DNA of 64,000 nt from Armatimonadota bacterium (GCA_031081585.1 JAVHLY010000011.1:1-64000); one strand, 5' to 3'; positions 53,667 to 62,689 are shown, counted from the first letter of the stretch. Notes: generated by a model not told the origin, from the sequence alone. Made by a program: numbers and translations.

Positions 53667-54470
53667 TCAACCCTCCACGTCGCGCTCGTAGGCGACGGTG
53701 GTCTGCCCCACCACGAACCGGTCGCCCGGCTGCAGGGGGTGGCGCGTGATCCGCTCGCCCTCCACGCGCGTGCCGTTGGTGCTGCCCAGGTCGACCAGGA
53801 TGTGGCCGCGCCTGTCGGGCGCGGGTTCGACGCGGGCGTGCTGGCGGGAGACCAGGGGATCGGTGAGCACCAGGTCGCACTCGGCGCGCCGCCCGATGGT
53901 CACCGTCACGCCCGGGAGGAGCAGCACCGCCATCCCGGCGTCGGGACCCGCCACCACCGCCAGGCGCGCCTGGGGCCGCGCCACCGTGAAGACCTGCGTC
54001 TCCTCCCGCTCCGGCGCGCCCGGCGACGCGCCGCGCACGTCGGGCTCGGGGCGCTGCGCCGTCGGGCCCGCCGCACCCGCGGCTGGGCGGGCGCCAGGGA
54101 CCTCCTGCTCGACCCGTGTCTGCACCAGGATCTGCCCCGGAGCCACCTCGTCGCGCGGCTCCACGGTGATGGCCAGCGGCCCGGTCAGGCGGTAGCCGGC
54201 CTCGTCCAGGTGCTCGCGCAGGTAGGTGGCGAGCTCCTGGACCAGCACCTCGCGCCACGCCGCCATGGGCGCGAAGTCGCGCGGGTGCAGCGCCACCGCG
54301 TAGCGGTTGGGCGCGTAGGTGTGGTGGATGGCGTCGAAACGCCCCTCCTCGGCGGCGCGGGCCAGCCGGCGCGCCAGGTCGAGCGGGTGGACGCGGCCGC
54401 TGAAGCGCCGCGAGAAGAAGCCCTCGACCGCTTCCTCCAGCCGTTGCTCCAGCCGGGCCAGCAGGCTCAC
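53667..54470 (-). CDS. FHA-domain protein with DUF3662 N-terminus (FhaA-like)
   Basis: From the GTG at 54470 (after AGGAGGG) it is 267 residues. The N-terminal DUF3662 (SLLARLEQRLEEAVEGFFSRRF, HPLDLARRLARAAEEGR, ANRYAVALHPRDF) is followed by a Pro-rich linker and a C-terminal FHA domain (GVTVTIGRRAECDLVLTDPL, VSRQHARVE, DLGSTNGTRVEGERI). In Mycobacterium FhaA recruits MviN/MurJ on phosphorylation by PknB. Its pairing with an FhaB-like gene upstream of a RodA/PbpA/PknB block is the actinobacterial arrangement. Confidence 0.9.
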   Translation of the reverse strand: MSLLARLEQRLEEAVEGFFSRRFSGRVHPLDLARRLARAAEEGRFDAIHHTYAPNRYAVALHPRDFAPMAAWREVLVQELATYLREHLDEAGYRLTGPLAITVEPRDEVAPGQILVQTRVEQEVPGARPAAGAAGPTAQRPEPDVRGASPGAPEREETQVFTVARPQARLAVVAGPDAGMAVLLLPGVTVTIGRRAECDLVLTDPLVSRQHARVEPAPDRRGHILVDLGSTNGTRVEGERITRHPLQPGDRFVVGQTTVAYERDVEG

Positions 54471-54480
54471 GGCGACCCTC

Positions 54481-55785
54481 CTATGCCGCCCTCCCCGTTC
54501 GCTCCAGCACCGCCAGGTAGAAGCCGTCGGTGTCGTCCCGGTGCGGCAGCAGGGTGCGGGTCTCCTCCACCCGGAAGGCCGGGTAGCGGCGCACGAACCC
54601 CTCCACGACCTCCGGCCCCTCTTCCGGCTCGAGGGAGCAGACCGCGTAGACCAGGCGCCCGCCCGGGCGCACCGCGCCACGGACCCCGGCCAGGAGGGCG
54701 GCCTGGCGCGCGGCCATCTCCGTCGGGGCCGAGGGGCGCAGGCGCCAGCGGATCTCCGGCCGCCGCCGCACCACGCCGGTCCCCGTGCACGGCGCGTCGA
54801 GCAGGACGCGGTCGGCCGCCCCGGCGAAGCGCCGCCCCGCCTCCCGGGCGTCCAGGTGGTGGGCCTCCACGATGTCGAGCCCCAGGCGCGCCACCTGCTG
54901 CGCCACCAGCCGCAGCCGCCCCGGCTGGACGTCGCAGGCGATGACCCGTCCGCAGTTCTCCATCAGCTCCGCCAGGTGGGTGGCCTTGCCGCCGGGCGCG
55001 GCGGCCGCGTCCAGCACCGTCTCGCCCGGACGCGGGTCGACGGCGCGCGCCACCACCATCGACCCCTCGTCCTGCATGGTGACCAGGCCGTCCCGGTAGA
55101 GGTCGAGGCGCTCGTCCAGCGGGCCGCGCACGCGCAGCGCCTCGGGGACCACCCCCGGCGCGACGGCCATGCCCCGGGCGCGCAGCCGCTCCGCCACCTC
55201 GTCGGGGGTGGCCCGCAGCCGGTTCACGCGCAGCGTGGAGGGCGGCGGGGTGTTGTTAGCCGCGCACAGCCTGGCCGTCTCCTCCCACCCCCAGCGGCGC
55301 AGCCACCGCTCCACCAGCCAGCGCGGGTGTGAGTACACGACGGCCAGGTGGCCGGCCGGGTCGGCGGCGGGGTCGGGCGGCGGCGGCTCGCCGGCGGCGG
55401 CCAGGCGCCGCAGCACGGCGTTCACCAGCCCCGCGGTCCCGCGGTGGCCGTGGCGGCGGGCCAGCTCGACGCTCGTGTCCACGGCCGCCGCGTCCGGTAC
55501 CCGGTCGAGGAACCAGAGCTGGTAGAGGCCCAGGCGCAGGATCACCTGGATGGCCACGGGGAGGGTGGCGAGGCCCCGCGGCAGCACGGCGTTCAGCGCG
55601 TGGTCGAGGCGGCCGCGCTGCCGCAGCGTCCCCAGCACGACCTCGGTGATGAAGGCCCGGTCGGCGGGGGTGTGGCGCGTCCGCGCCAGGGTGTGGTGGA
55701 GGAGCGCCGTGCTGTAGGCCTGCCCGGCCTCGACGCGGCGCAGGACGGTAAAGATGGTCTCGCGGGCGTCGGCGGCGCCCGTCAC
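54481..55785 (-). CDS. rsmB: 16S rRNA (cytosine-967-C5) methyltransferase
   Basis: A 434-residue enzyme. N-terminal NusB-like helical domain (ETIFTVLRRVEAGQAYSTALL, AFITEVVLGTLRQRGRLDHAL) is followed by the RsmB core: VLDAAAAPGGKATHLAELM, the catalytic cysteines in VLLDAPCTGTGVVRRRPEIRW and AVCSLEPEEGPEVV. It lies next to fmt in the classical def-fmt-rsmB order, with the zinc peptidase between them. The start is the ATG shared with the peptidase stop (overlap of four bases). Confidence 0.93.
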   Translation of the reverse strand: MTGAADARETIFTVLRRVEAGQAYSTALLHHTLARTRHTPADRAFITEVVLGTLRQRGRLDHALNAVLPRGLATLPVAIQVILRLGLYQLWFLDRVPDAAAVDTSVELARRHGHRGTAGLVNAVLRRLAAAGEPPPPDPAADPAGHLAVVYSHPRWLVERWLRRWGWEETARLCAANNTPPPSTLRVNRLRATPDEVAERLRARGMAVAPGVVPEALRVRGPLDERLDLYRDGLVTMQDEGSMVVARAVDPRPGETVLDAAAAPGGKATHLAELMENCGRVIACDVQPGRLRLVAQQVARLGLDIVEAHHLDAREAGRRFAGAADRVLLDAPCTGTGVVRRRPEIRWRLRPSAPTEMAARQAALLAGVRGAVRPGGRLVYAVCSLEPEEGPEVVEGFVRRYPAFRVEETRTLLPHRDDTDGFYLAVLERTGRAA

Positions 55786-56474
55786 TCCTCCCGCATCGCG
55801 CTCCGCAGGACCAGCAAGCGGACGAGCTGCAGCACGGCCATGGCCGCGGCGGCGACGTAGGTGAGCGCGGCGGCGTTCAGCACGGCGCGCACGCCGTCGG
55901 CCTCCTGCGGCAGGACCAACCCCTCGCCCTGCAGCACAGCCACCGCCCGGCTGCTGGCGTTGAACTCCACCGGCAGCGTCACCAGGGCGAAGAGCACGTA
56001 GCCCAGGAAGATCAGGATCCCCAGGTCCACCAGGCGCGGCGCGCCCAGGACCAGCCCGAGCAGGAAGAGGATCCAGGCGGCGGGCGTCCCCACCTGGGCC
56101 ACCGGCACGATGGCCGAGCGCAGCGCCAGGGGCGCGTAGCGCTCCCGGTCCTGGAAGGCGTGCCCGGCCTCGTGGGCGGCGACGCCGGCGGCGGCCACCG
56201 ACGCGCTCCCGTAGACGGCGGGGGAGAGGCGCAGCGTCTTCGTGCGCGGGTCGTAGTGGTCGGCCAGCAGGCCGTGCACCGGCTCGATCCTCACGTGGCC
56301 AAGCCCCCGTCGGCGCAGCAGCTCGGCGGCCACCTCCGCGCCGGTGAGCCCGCGCTGCAGGGGCACCTGGGCGTACCGGTTGAAGGTGCTGCTCACCTTG
56401 TACTGCGCGTACAGCGCCAGCGCGATCGCCGGCAGCAGCAAGATGTAGGTCGGGTCATAGTAGACGAACGGCAT
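55782..56474 (-). CDS. Zinc-dependent membrane peptidase (Zn_peptidase_2 family)
   Basis: A 230-residue membrane protein starting MPFVYYDPTYILLLPAIALA. It has an N-terminal helix, the zinc motif VAAHEAGHAFQDRERY (HExxH at about residues 120-124) and several C-terminal helices (TPAAWILFLLGLVLGAP, LVDLGILIFLGYVLFALVTL). This is the YugP/DUF zinc metallopeptidase family, frequent next to rsmB/fmt in Firmicutes. Its substrate is unknown. RBS GGGAGGG lies before the ATG at 56474. Confidence 0.9.
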   Translation of the reverse strand: MPFVYYDPTYILLLPAIALALYAQYKVSSTFNRYAQVPLQRGLTGAEVAAELLRRRGLGHVRIEPVHGLLADHYDPRTKTLRLSPAVYGSASVAAAGVAAHEAGHAFQDRERYAPLALRSAIVPVAQVGTPAAWILFLLGLVLGAPRLVDLGILIFLGYVLFALVTLPVEFNASSRAVAVLQGEGLVLPQEADGVRAVLNAAALTYVAAAAMAVLQLVRLLVLRSAMREE

Positions 56475-56524
56475 CGCTGATCCCTCCCGGGTGCCGTCCC
56501 TGCGGGGCGGCTCCCGCCTGGATT

Positions 56525-57505
56525 CTACCAGACTCCCTCGGGGGCCACCCCCTCGGGCGCGCCCCACCGCTCCCCGACACGCACCGGGTGCCCGCGGGCG
56601 TACTCGGCCGCGCCCATGCGCCGGCCGCCCTCCGGCTGGACCTCCCGGACGCGCAGGTACCCGTCCCCCGTGGCCACCAGGATCCCTTCGTCTTCGACGG
56701 CCAGCACCGTGCCGGGTTCCGTCCGCGCATCGGGGGGCGCCGGGACGGGTTCGGCGCGCCAGACCTTCAGCAGGCGCCCCTCCCGCCAGGTGTACGCCGA
56801 CGGCCAGGGATCCATCGCCCGGACCAGGTTGGCGATGGCCGCAGCGGGCCGGGTCCAGTCGATGCGCCCGTCCGCCTTGGTGAGGCGGCCGACGTAGGTG
56901 GCCTGGGACTCGTCCTGGGGGGTGCGCGGCGCACGCCCCTCGGCGATCAGGCGCACCGCCTCCACCAGCAGGCGCGCCGCCACCTCGGCCAGGCGCGCCT
57001 CCAGCGTGGCGGCGGTGTCGTCCGGGGCGATGGGGACGCGTTCCTGCAGGATGATGTCCCCCGCGTCGAGGGCTTCCGTCTGGTAGTGGATGGTCACGCC
57101 CGTCTCCCGCTCCCCGTGCTTGATGGCGTGCTGGATCGGGGAGGCGCCGCGGTAGCGGGGCAGCAGCGAGGGGTGGGCGTTGATGGCGCCGAGCGGAGGC
57201 AGCGCCAGGAGCTCGGGCGGGACGATGCGCCCGTAGGCCACGGTGACGATCAGGTCCGGACGGGTGGCGCGCAGGGCGGCCAGCGTCTCGGGCGCGCGCA
57301 GGCGCAGCGGCTGGAAGAGCGGCAGGCCGGCCTGGCGCGCGTAGGCGGCCACCGGCGTGGGTTCGAGCCGCCGGCCGCGCCCGGCCGGGCGGTCGGGCTG
57401 GGTGACGACGCCGACGACGGGGACGACGGCACGCAGCGCCCGCAGCGAGGGGAGCGCGAAGGCGGGCGAGCCCAGGAAGAGGACGCGCGGGCCCTCGGGC
57501 GGCAT
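56525..57505 (-). CDS. fmt: Methionyl-tRNA formyltransferase
   Basis: Formylates initiator Met-tRNA from 10-formyl-THF. At 326 residues it shows RVLFLGSPAFALPSLRAL, INAHPSLLPRYRGASPIQHAI (with the catalytic N and H and SLLP motif), GVTIHYQTEALDAGDIILQ and YVGRLTKADGRIDWTRPA. It follows def after 11 bases, the standard coupling. Confidence 0.95.
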   Translation of the reverse strand: MPPEGPRVLFLGSPAFALPSLRALRAVVPVVGVVTQPDRPAGRGRRLEPTPVAAYARQAGLPLFQPLRLRAPETLAALRATRPDLIVTVAYGRIVPPELLALPPLGAINAHPSLLPRYRGASPIQHAIKHGERETGVTIHYQTEALDAGDIILQERVPIAPDDTAATLEARLAEVAARLLVEAVRLIAEGRAPRTPQDESQATYVGRLTKADGRIDWTRPAAAIANLVRAMDPWPSAYTWREGRLLKVWRAEPVPAPPDARTEPGTVLAVEDEGILVATGDGYLRVREVQPEGGRRMGAAEYARGHPVRVGERWGAPEGVAPEGVW

Positions 57506-57516
57506 GGGCGGCGCGA

Positions 57517-58032
57517 TCAGGCCTCCGCCCCCTGGCCCTCCCCGACGCGGGTGATCGTGGACGGGTCCTCCACGCGGTCGAGGAAGAGGATCCCGTCCAG
57601 GTGGTCGATCTCGTGCTGGAGGACGCGCGCCAGGTAGCCGTCGGCGTGGATCGTCACCCCGCGCCCGCGCCGGTTCTTGCCGCGGACGACCACGTGGAGG
57701 GCCCGGCGTACCGGGGCCACCACGCCGGGGATGGAGAGGCAGCCCTCCACCGCCACCTCCTCACCCTCGGCGGAGAGCACCTCAGGGTCGACCAGGGCGA
57801 CGAGGCGGTCCTCCACCTCGGCCACCAGCACGCGCCGACTGTCCCCCACCTGCGGCGCGGCCAGCCCCACGCCCCCCGCCGCGCGCATGGTGGCGATCAT
57901 GGCGTCGATGAGGCGCTGCACTTCCGGCGTCACCTTGCCCACGGGGCGGGCGCGGCGGCGCAGGATCGCCGCCCGCGGGCTGTCCACGGTGACGATCTCG
58001 AGGACGGTCGAGGCGGTCGCGGCGCGTGCCAT
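57517..58032 (-). CDS. def: Peptide deformylase
   Basis: Metal-dependent removal of the formyl group from nascent proteins. The 171-residue sequence has the three motifs GVGLAAPQVG, EGCLSIPG and LQHEIDHLDGILFLDR. The gap to the priA stop is about 100 bases and contains a promoter-like pair and a short duplication. First gene of the def-fmt-peptidase-rsmB-fha run. Confidence 0.95.
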   Translation of the reverse strand: MARAATASTVLEIVTVDSPRAAILRRRARPVGKVTPEVQRLIDAMIATMRAAGGVGLAAPQVGDSRRVLVAEVEDRLVALVDPEVLSAEGEEVAVEGCLSIPGVVAPVRRALHVVVRGKNRRGRGVTIHADGYLARVLQHEIDHLDGILFLDRVEDPSTITRVGEGQGAEA

Positions 58033-58040
58033 CGGCTCCC

Positions 58041-58070
58041 AGCATAGCGAGCCCCTCTGCCGGTTGTCAC
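58041..58070 (-). promoter_or_regulatory. Candidate promoter upstream of def
   Basis: GTGACA (58070-58065) and TATGCT (58046-58041), 18-base spacer, minus strand. The -10 matches that of the ylxM operon. Transcription would begin only a base or two before the def ATG, so either the mRNA is nearly leaderless or this is a chance match. Confidence 0.35.
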
Positions 58071-58091
58071 GGCAGCCCGACGGGCGCGAGC

Positions 58092-58142
58092 GTGCCGGCC
58101 CACGGCGCTAGCGCACCCGTGCCGGCCCACGGCGTTAGCGCA
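58092..58142. repeat. 24-bp near-perfect direct repeat including the priA stop
   Basis: Copies at 58092-58115 and 58119-58142 differ at one base (GGCGC versus GGCGT). The second contains the priA stop codon (58137-58135). It looks like a small duplication of the 3' end of priA, similar to the repeat at the topA end. Confidence 0.85.
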
Positions 58143-60192
58143 TCGGGGGCGGTCCGTCCACCTCCACCGCCAGCCGCACGCGGCCGTCCAGGTCGGCGCG
58201 GGCGGCCGCCAGCAGCGGGGCGCGCGGCACGCCGCGGCGGCCGCGCACCATGACCACGCGCGTCGCCTCCCGCCCCGGCAGCGGCGCCGGTCCCAGGACG
58301 TCCAGGTCGCCGTCCGCAGCCGCCAGCAGCGTCGCCAGGCGTCCCGCCACGGCGTCCACGCGCGCCGCCGTCCCCCGCACCTCCACCGTGACCAGCTCGG
58401 CAAAGGGCGGGTACCCGAAGGCGCGGCGGGCACGCAGCTCCTCGCGCAGGAAGCGCCCCAGCTCACCGCGGCGCAGCGCGACGACGGCCGGGGCGTCGGG
58501 CTGGTAGGTCTGCACGACGAACCACTCCCGCGCCAGGGCGCGGACGCGCCACAGCGTCCGGAAGCCCTCCTCGACGGCCCGGTAGTCGGCGTGGCGCAGC
58601 GCCGCGTCGGCCAGCACCACGCCGACCAGGTCGGCGGTCAGGCCGGGGAGCTCCAGCGCCGCCACCGTGGCCACCAGCACCCCGCCGCCGCGCCGGAACC
58701 GGTCGAGGACCGCCAGGCGCAGCGGCAGCGTCGGGGCGCTCTCGGCGTCGAGCCGGTGCACCGACGCGTCGAAGACCCGCTGTGCCCACCGCGCCACACG
58801 CTGGGACCCCGCCCCGCGCGGGGCGAGGGCCGCTGCCCCGCAGGCGGGACAGGTCGCCGGCGCCGGGATGGTGCGCCGGCAGTACCGGCACCGCAGGGCG
58901 CGACCGCGCGCGTCGAAGGTTATGGGGATGGCGCACTGCGGGCAGCGGCAGTCCGCGCCGCACTCCCCGCAGGTGAGCCCGTCGGCGTAGCCGCGGCGCG
59001 CCACGAAGAGGAGGACGCGGCCGCCCGCTCCCAGCACCCCCCGCGCGTGGGCGAGGAGCGGCGCCGTCAGGAAGGCCCGGGCGTGCCGGCGCAGGTCCAC
59101 GACCACGACCCGCGGCGCCCGCTGCGGGAGGCGCATCACGTGCACCCCCGGCCGCCCCGCCAGCGCGGCGGCAGCCAGGGAGGGGACCTCGTCGCCCAGC
59201 AGCAGGACCGTCTCTCCCTGCTGCGCGCGGATCCAGGCCACGTCGCGGGTCCGGTAGCGCGGCACGCGCTCCTCGACGTGGCCGCTCTCCCCCTCGCCGT
59301 CGACGGCGATGAGCCCGAGGCGCGGCAGCGGCGCGAAGACGGCGTGACGGGTGCCGACCACCACGGCGGTCGCCGGCACGGCCCGCCAGCGGGCCGCGCG
59401 CGCCTCGAGCGGGAGGTCGCCGTGCAGGAGGAGGAGCGGGCCGAGCGCGGCCAGGCGCCGGGCCATGCGCTCGGCTGCCGCCACCGAGGCACAGAGGACC
59501 AGCGCCTGCCGCCCCCGGCGCAGCGCGGAGGCCACCGCGGCGGCGGTGACCGCCTCGCGCTCCCGCCCCACCAGGATCACCACCCGGGCACGCTCCGCCT
59601 CCTCCGGCCACAGCGACGGGTGGAGGGCCACCTGGGGCCCCCCGCCGCGCACCGGGCCGGCCGGCGGCGGGAGCACCACCTCGAGCCGGCCCCCGGCCTC
59701 CAGGAAGGTCCGCAGGCCGGCCAGCCCGCCGAAGGCCCGGCGCAGGCCGGTGGGCGTCCACCCCGCTGCCCCCGCCTGGGCGCGGCGCGGCAGGGCCGCG
59801 CTCCCCTGCGCCACCGGCCGCAGGCGCACGTCCACGAGCGGCGGGGGGAGCATGGCGGCGAGCGCTTCGCCCACGCTGCAGACGTAACGCTCCGCCATCC
59901 ACAGCGCCAGCTCGAGGAGGTCGGGAGGGAGGAGCGGCTGCGCCGCCAGCACGGCGGCGACGGGCCGCAGCGGGTGGGGCGGCGGGGCCGCTCCCTGCGG
60001 CGGCCCGGGGAGGACGTACCCGGCGAGCAGGCGGGTGCGGAACGGCACGAGCACCGGCGTGCCGGGCGGCAGCGGCGCCGGCGCCAGGTAGGTGAAGGCC
60101 ACGTCCCCGGCGCGCAGCGGCAGGTCCAGGGCGACCCAGAGCGGGACCGCGGCCGCCGGTGCGGCCCCGGCCGCGTCCTGCGACGGAGTCAT
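58135..60192 (-). CDS. priA: Primosomal protein PriA, helicase motifs degenerate
   Basis: Replication-restart protein. From MTPSQDAAGAAPAAAVPLWV (ATG at 60192) it is 685 residues. The DNA-binding N-terminal domain (PLPPGTPVLVPFRTRLLAGYVLPG) and the zinc-binding cysteines (CGECGADCRCPQC, CRYCRRTIPAPATCPACG, eight in all) are intact. But the helicase Walker A (GVTGSGKTEV in most PriA) is replaced by VGREREAVTA, and Walker B (DEEH) by DGEG. HRDVAW- and GRAGR-type motifs are also weak. This resembles actinobacterial PriA, considered devoid of helicase activity. Follows coaC with a four-base overlap. Confidence 0.9.
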   Translation of the reverse strand: MTPSQDAAGAAPAAAVPLWVALDLPLRAGDVAFTYLAPAPLPPGTPVLVPFRTRLLAGYVLPGPPQGAAPPPHPLRPVAAVLAAQPLLPPDLLELALWMAERYVCSVGEALAAMLPPPLVDVRLRPVAQGSAALPRRAQAGAAGWTPTGLRRAFGGLAGLRTFLEAGGRLEVVLPPPAGPVRGGGPQVALHPSLWPEEAERARVVILVGREREAVTAAAVASALRRGRQALVLCASVAAAERMARRLAALGPLLLLHGDLPLEARAARWRAVPATAVVVGTRHAVFAPLPRLGLIAVDGEGESGHVEERVPRYRTRDVAWIRAQQGETVLLLGDEVPSLAAAALAGRPGVHVMRLPQRAPRVVVVDLRRHARAFLTAPLLAHARGVLGAGGRVLLFVARRGYADGLTCGECGADCRCPQCAIPITFDARGRALRCRYCRRTIPAPATCPACGAAALAPRGAGSQRVARWAQRVFDASVHRLDAESAPTLPLRLAVLDRFRRGGGVLVATVAALELPGLTADLVGVVLADAALRHADYRAVEEGFRTLWRVRALAREWFVVQTYQPDAPAVVALRRGELGRFLREELRARRAFGYPPFAELVTVEVRGTAARVDAVAGRLATLLAAADGDLDVLGPAPLPGREATRVVMVRGRRGVPRAPLLAAARADLDGRVRLAVEVDGPPPMR

Positions 60193-60743
60193 GGCCGCTC
60201 GCTGAGCAGCCGCAGGATCTCCTGCAGGATCGTCTCCGGCTCGGCCATCCGCCCCAGGCCCTCGCGGCCGGAGGCGAGGCGCCCGTACTCGGGGCCGACG
60301 ATGTGGGCGCCGCGGCGGCGCAGCGTCTCCAGGTGCTCCTGGACGGTGGGGTGGGCGTACATCAGGTCGCTCATCGCCGGGGCGATGAGCAGCGGGGCGC
60401 GCGTCGCCAGGGCCGTCGCCGCGACCAGGTCGTCCGCCAGCCCCAGCGCCAGGCGGGCCAGGGTGTGGGCGGTGGCCGGCGCGATGACGTAGAGGTCGGC
60501 CCGCGCGCCCAGCGCCACGTGCGGCTCGTCCCAGGGGTTCGCGGGGTCCCACAGGTCGGTGAGGACCGGCTGCTGGGAGAGGGCGCGGAAGGTGAGCGGC
60601 CCGACGAACTGCACCGCCGACGGCGTCATGAGCACGTGCACCTCGGCGCCCTCCTTGCGCAGCGCGCTCACCAGCGCCGCCACCTTGTAGGCGGCGATCC
60701 CGCCGGCCACCCCGACGAGGACGACCCGCCCCTCCAGCCGCAT
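60189..60743 (-). CDS. coaC: Phosphopantothenoylcysteine decarboxylase, stand-alone CoaC
   Basis: FMN-dependent flavoprotein of the coenzyme A pathway (PPC to phosphopantetheine). At 184 residues it equals only the N-terminal half of bacterial Coa[22 protein letters not shown], the active-site histidine in EPHVALGARADLYVIAPATAHTLARLALGLADDL and LLIAPAMSDLMY are visible; the motif is usually PANTxxM/PAMNxxM, here APAMSDLM with N to S. No CoaB synthetase domain follows; priA begins at the next base region. The start at 60743 overlaps cmk (TGATG). Confidence 0.85.
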   Translation of the reverse strand: MRLEGRVVLVGVAGGIAAYKVAALVSALRKEGAEVHVLMTPSAVQFVGPLTFRALSQQPVLTDLWDPANPWDEPHVALGARADLYVIAPATAHTLARLALGLADDLVAATALATRAPLLIAPAMSDLMYAHPTVQEHLETLRRRGAHIVGPEYGRLASGREGLGRMAEPETILQEILRLLSERP

Positions 60744-61276
60744 CAGGGGCGGACCGCGGGCTGCCGGCCGCGGATGAAGAGGAGGAGGGCGTCCACGATG
60801 GTCTCGGCGCTCCACACCGAGGTGTCGACGACCAGGTGGTAGGGGGAGAGGTCGTTCACGTCGATGCCATACAGCTCCCGGTAGCGCCCCCACTCGCTGG
60901 CCTCGCGGCTCTGCAGCTCCGCGGTGGCCGCCGCCAGCGAGAGGCCGTCCCGCTGCGCCACGCGCGCCGCCCGCACCGCCAGCGGCGCCCGCAGCCAGAC
61001 CTTCAGGTCGGCGTCCACCATCCAGCCGCTCAGCCGGCTCTCCACCACACAGGGCCCCTGGCGCGCCAGCGCCGCCTGCAGGCGGTCCACCTCGCGGTCG
61101 AGGCTCGGGTCGTCCTCCGCGGCCCGGTTGAGCTCCAGCACGGAGAGGCCGCGCTGTCGGGCCAGGTCGCGGAAGACCTCGCCGGCGGAGACGACGCGCA
61201 CGCCCAGGCGCTCGGCCAGCTGGCGGGCCACGGTGCTCTTGCCCACCCCGATCGGGCCCGCGATGGCGACGATCAC
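60743..61276 (-). CDS. cmk: Archaeal-type cytidylate kinase
   Basis: Phosphorylates CMP/dCMP. The 177-residue sequence matches archaeal-type CMP kinases rather than bacterial Cmk or guanylate kinase: [20 protein letters not shown] (P-loop), [56 protein letters not shown], and [23 protein letters not shown]. It occupies the position of gmk in the conserved remA-gmk-rpoZ-coaBC-priA block. No other nucleoside-monophosphate kinase lies nearby. Coupled to remA and coaC by short overlaps. Confidence 0.9.
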   Translation of the reverse strand: MIVAIAGPIGVGKSTVARQLAERLGVRVVSAGEVFRDLARQRGLSVLELNRAAEDDPSLDREVDRLQAALARQGPCVVESRLSGWMVDADLKVWLRAPLAVRAARVAQRDGLSLAAATAELQSREASEWGRYRELYGIDVNDLSPYHLVVDTSVWSAETIVDALLLFIRGRQPAVRP

Positions 61277-61593
61277 CGCCCGAACCCCTCCGGGCGCTCC
61301 GGGTCGGGTAGCTCCTCCTCCTCGACGTCGCGGCCGATGAAGCGGTGCGCCACCGTCTCGGGCTGCACGGCGGAGAGGACGACGTGGCCGCTGTCGGTGA
61401 TGACGACGGCCCGGGTGCGCCGGCCCACGGTGGCGTCGATGAGCACGCCCCGCTCCCGCGCCTCCTGGATGATCCGCTTGATCGGCGCCGAGTCGGGGGC
61501 GACGATGGCGATGACGCGGTCGGCGGCCACGATGTTGCCGAACCCGATGTTGATCAGCCGCGGGCTACTCGACGTTCTGTACCTGCTCACGGA
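61273..61593 (-). CDS. remA: Biofilm-matrix regulator RemA
   Basis: DUF370/RemA DNA-binding protein, an activator of matrix genes in Bacillus. [33 protein letters not shown] and [31 protein letters not shown] are highly conserved; about 93-106 residues. The start is uncertain: GTG at 61593 (12 residues before the core, overlapping yicC by 29 bases, GGAAAG upstream) or a CTG at 61557. It lies between yicC and the kinase gene, the usual Firmicutes place. Confidence 0.9.
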   Translation of the reverse strand, partial: SVSRYRTSSSPRLINIGFGNIVAADRVIAIVAPDSAPIKRIIQEARERGVLIDATVGRRTRAVVITDSGHVVLSAVQPETVAHRFIGRDVEEEELPDPERPEGFGR

Positions 61594-62443
61594 GGCTTTC
61601 CAGCTCACTCTTCATCTCGATGACGGCCCGGGCGATCTCCAGGTCGCCGGCCTTGCTCCCGATGGTGTTGGTCTCCCGACCCATCTCCTGCAGCAGGAAT
61701 TCGAGCCGCCGCCCCACCGCGCCTGCCCCGGCGCTCACCAGCGCGCGGGCCTGGCCGAGGTGGCTGCGCAGGCGCACGAGCTCCTCGCTGATGTCGGCGC
61801 GCTCGGCCAGCAGCGCCACCTCGGCGGCCAGGCGCCCCTCGTCCAGCGGGACCTCGCCCAGCGCCTCCCGCAGCCGCTGGCGCAGCCGCGCCCGCCACTC
61901 TTCCACCACCCGGTCGGCGCGCCCCGCCACCACCTCGACCAGGGCCTCCAGCCGCTCCAGCCGCCGCAGCGCATCGGCCCGCAGCCGCTCACCTTCGGCG
62001 GTGCGCATGGCCACCAGCCCGGCCAGCGCGGCCTCCACCGCCGGCTGGAGCGCCGTCCACAGCGCCTCGGCGTCCTCGCGCGCCTCCTCCACCCGGATGA
62101 CGTCGGGGAAGGCCGCCACCATGGCGAGCGTCACCTCGCCCGCCAGCCCCATGGCCGCGGCCAGCTCGCGGGCCGCGCTCACGTAGCCGGCGGCCAGGTC
62201 CAGGTCGGCGCGCACCGTGCGCGGACGGCGCCCGGCCTGCTCGCGCGCCACCGTCAGCTCCACCCGGCCGCGCTGGACCACGCGCTGCACGGCGGCCCGC
62301 AGGCGGTCCTCCAGCACCGCCAGGTCGCGGGGGGTGCGCACGGCCACCTCGCTGAAGCGGTGGTTCACCGAGCGCACCTCCACGGTGAACCGCCCGGCCG
62401 CCGTGTCGACCACCGCCGTCCCGTAGCCCGTCATGCTGCGCAT
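61565..62443 (-). CDS. yicC: YicC-family endoribonuclease/stress-induced protein
   Basis: A 292-residue protein starting [19 protein letters not shown], the YicC signature, with [19 protein letters not shown] and the C-terminal [19 protein letters not shown] and [19 protein letters not shown] (DUF1732). YicC is a hexameric RNase that degrades certain small RNAs in E. coli. It heads the yicC-remA-cmk-coaC-priA run and diverges from the rqcH-like gene across about 245 bases with no certain promoter. Confidence 0.94.
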   Translation of the reverse strand: MRSMTGYGTAVVDTAAGRFTVEVRSVNHRFSEVAVRTPRDLAVLEDRLRAAVQRVVQRGRVELTVAREQAGRRPRTVRADLDLAAGYVSAARELAAAMGLAGEVTLAMVAAFPDVIRVEEAREDAEALWTALQPAVEAALAGLVAMRTAEGERLRADALRRLERLEALVEVVAGRADRVVEEWRARLRQRLREALGEVPLDEGRLAAEVALLAERADISEELVRLRSHLGQARALVSAGAGAVGRRLEFLLQEMGRETNTIGSKAGDLEIARAVIEMKSELESLREQVQNVE

Positions 62444-62689
62444 GCGGCGCCCATCCCTCCGTTCCCGCTCGCCACCGGCCGCCGCCGCTCGCCACGGCCG
62501 CCCCGGAAGACCGCGACGGGCCCCGTCCCCGCGCAGGCGGTCCCTGGGCGGCCGACGGCGCTTTCCATCCTACACTGCCGTTCCCTGGCGTGGCCGGCCG
62601 GCGGGACCCCGCCCCTGCGGGCCCTGCCGGGCGCGCTCCTCGCCCGGTTGCTGCGGACCGGACGGGGGCGTAAGGTGGCGGGCAGAACC

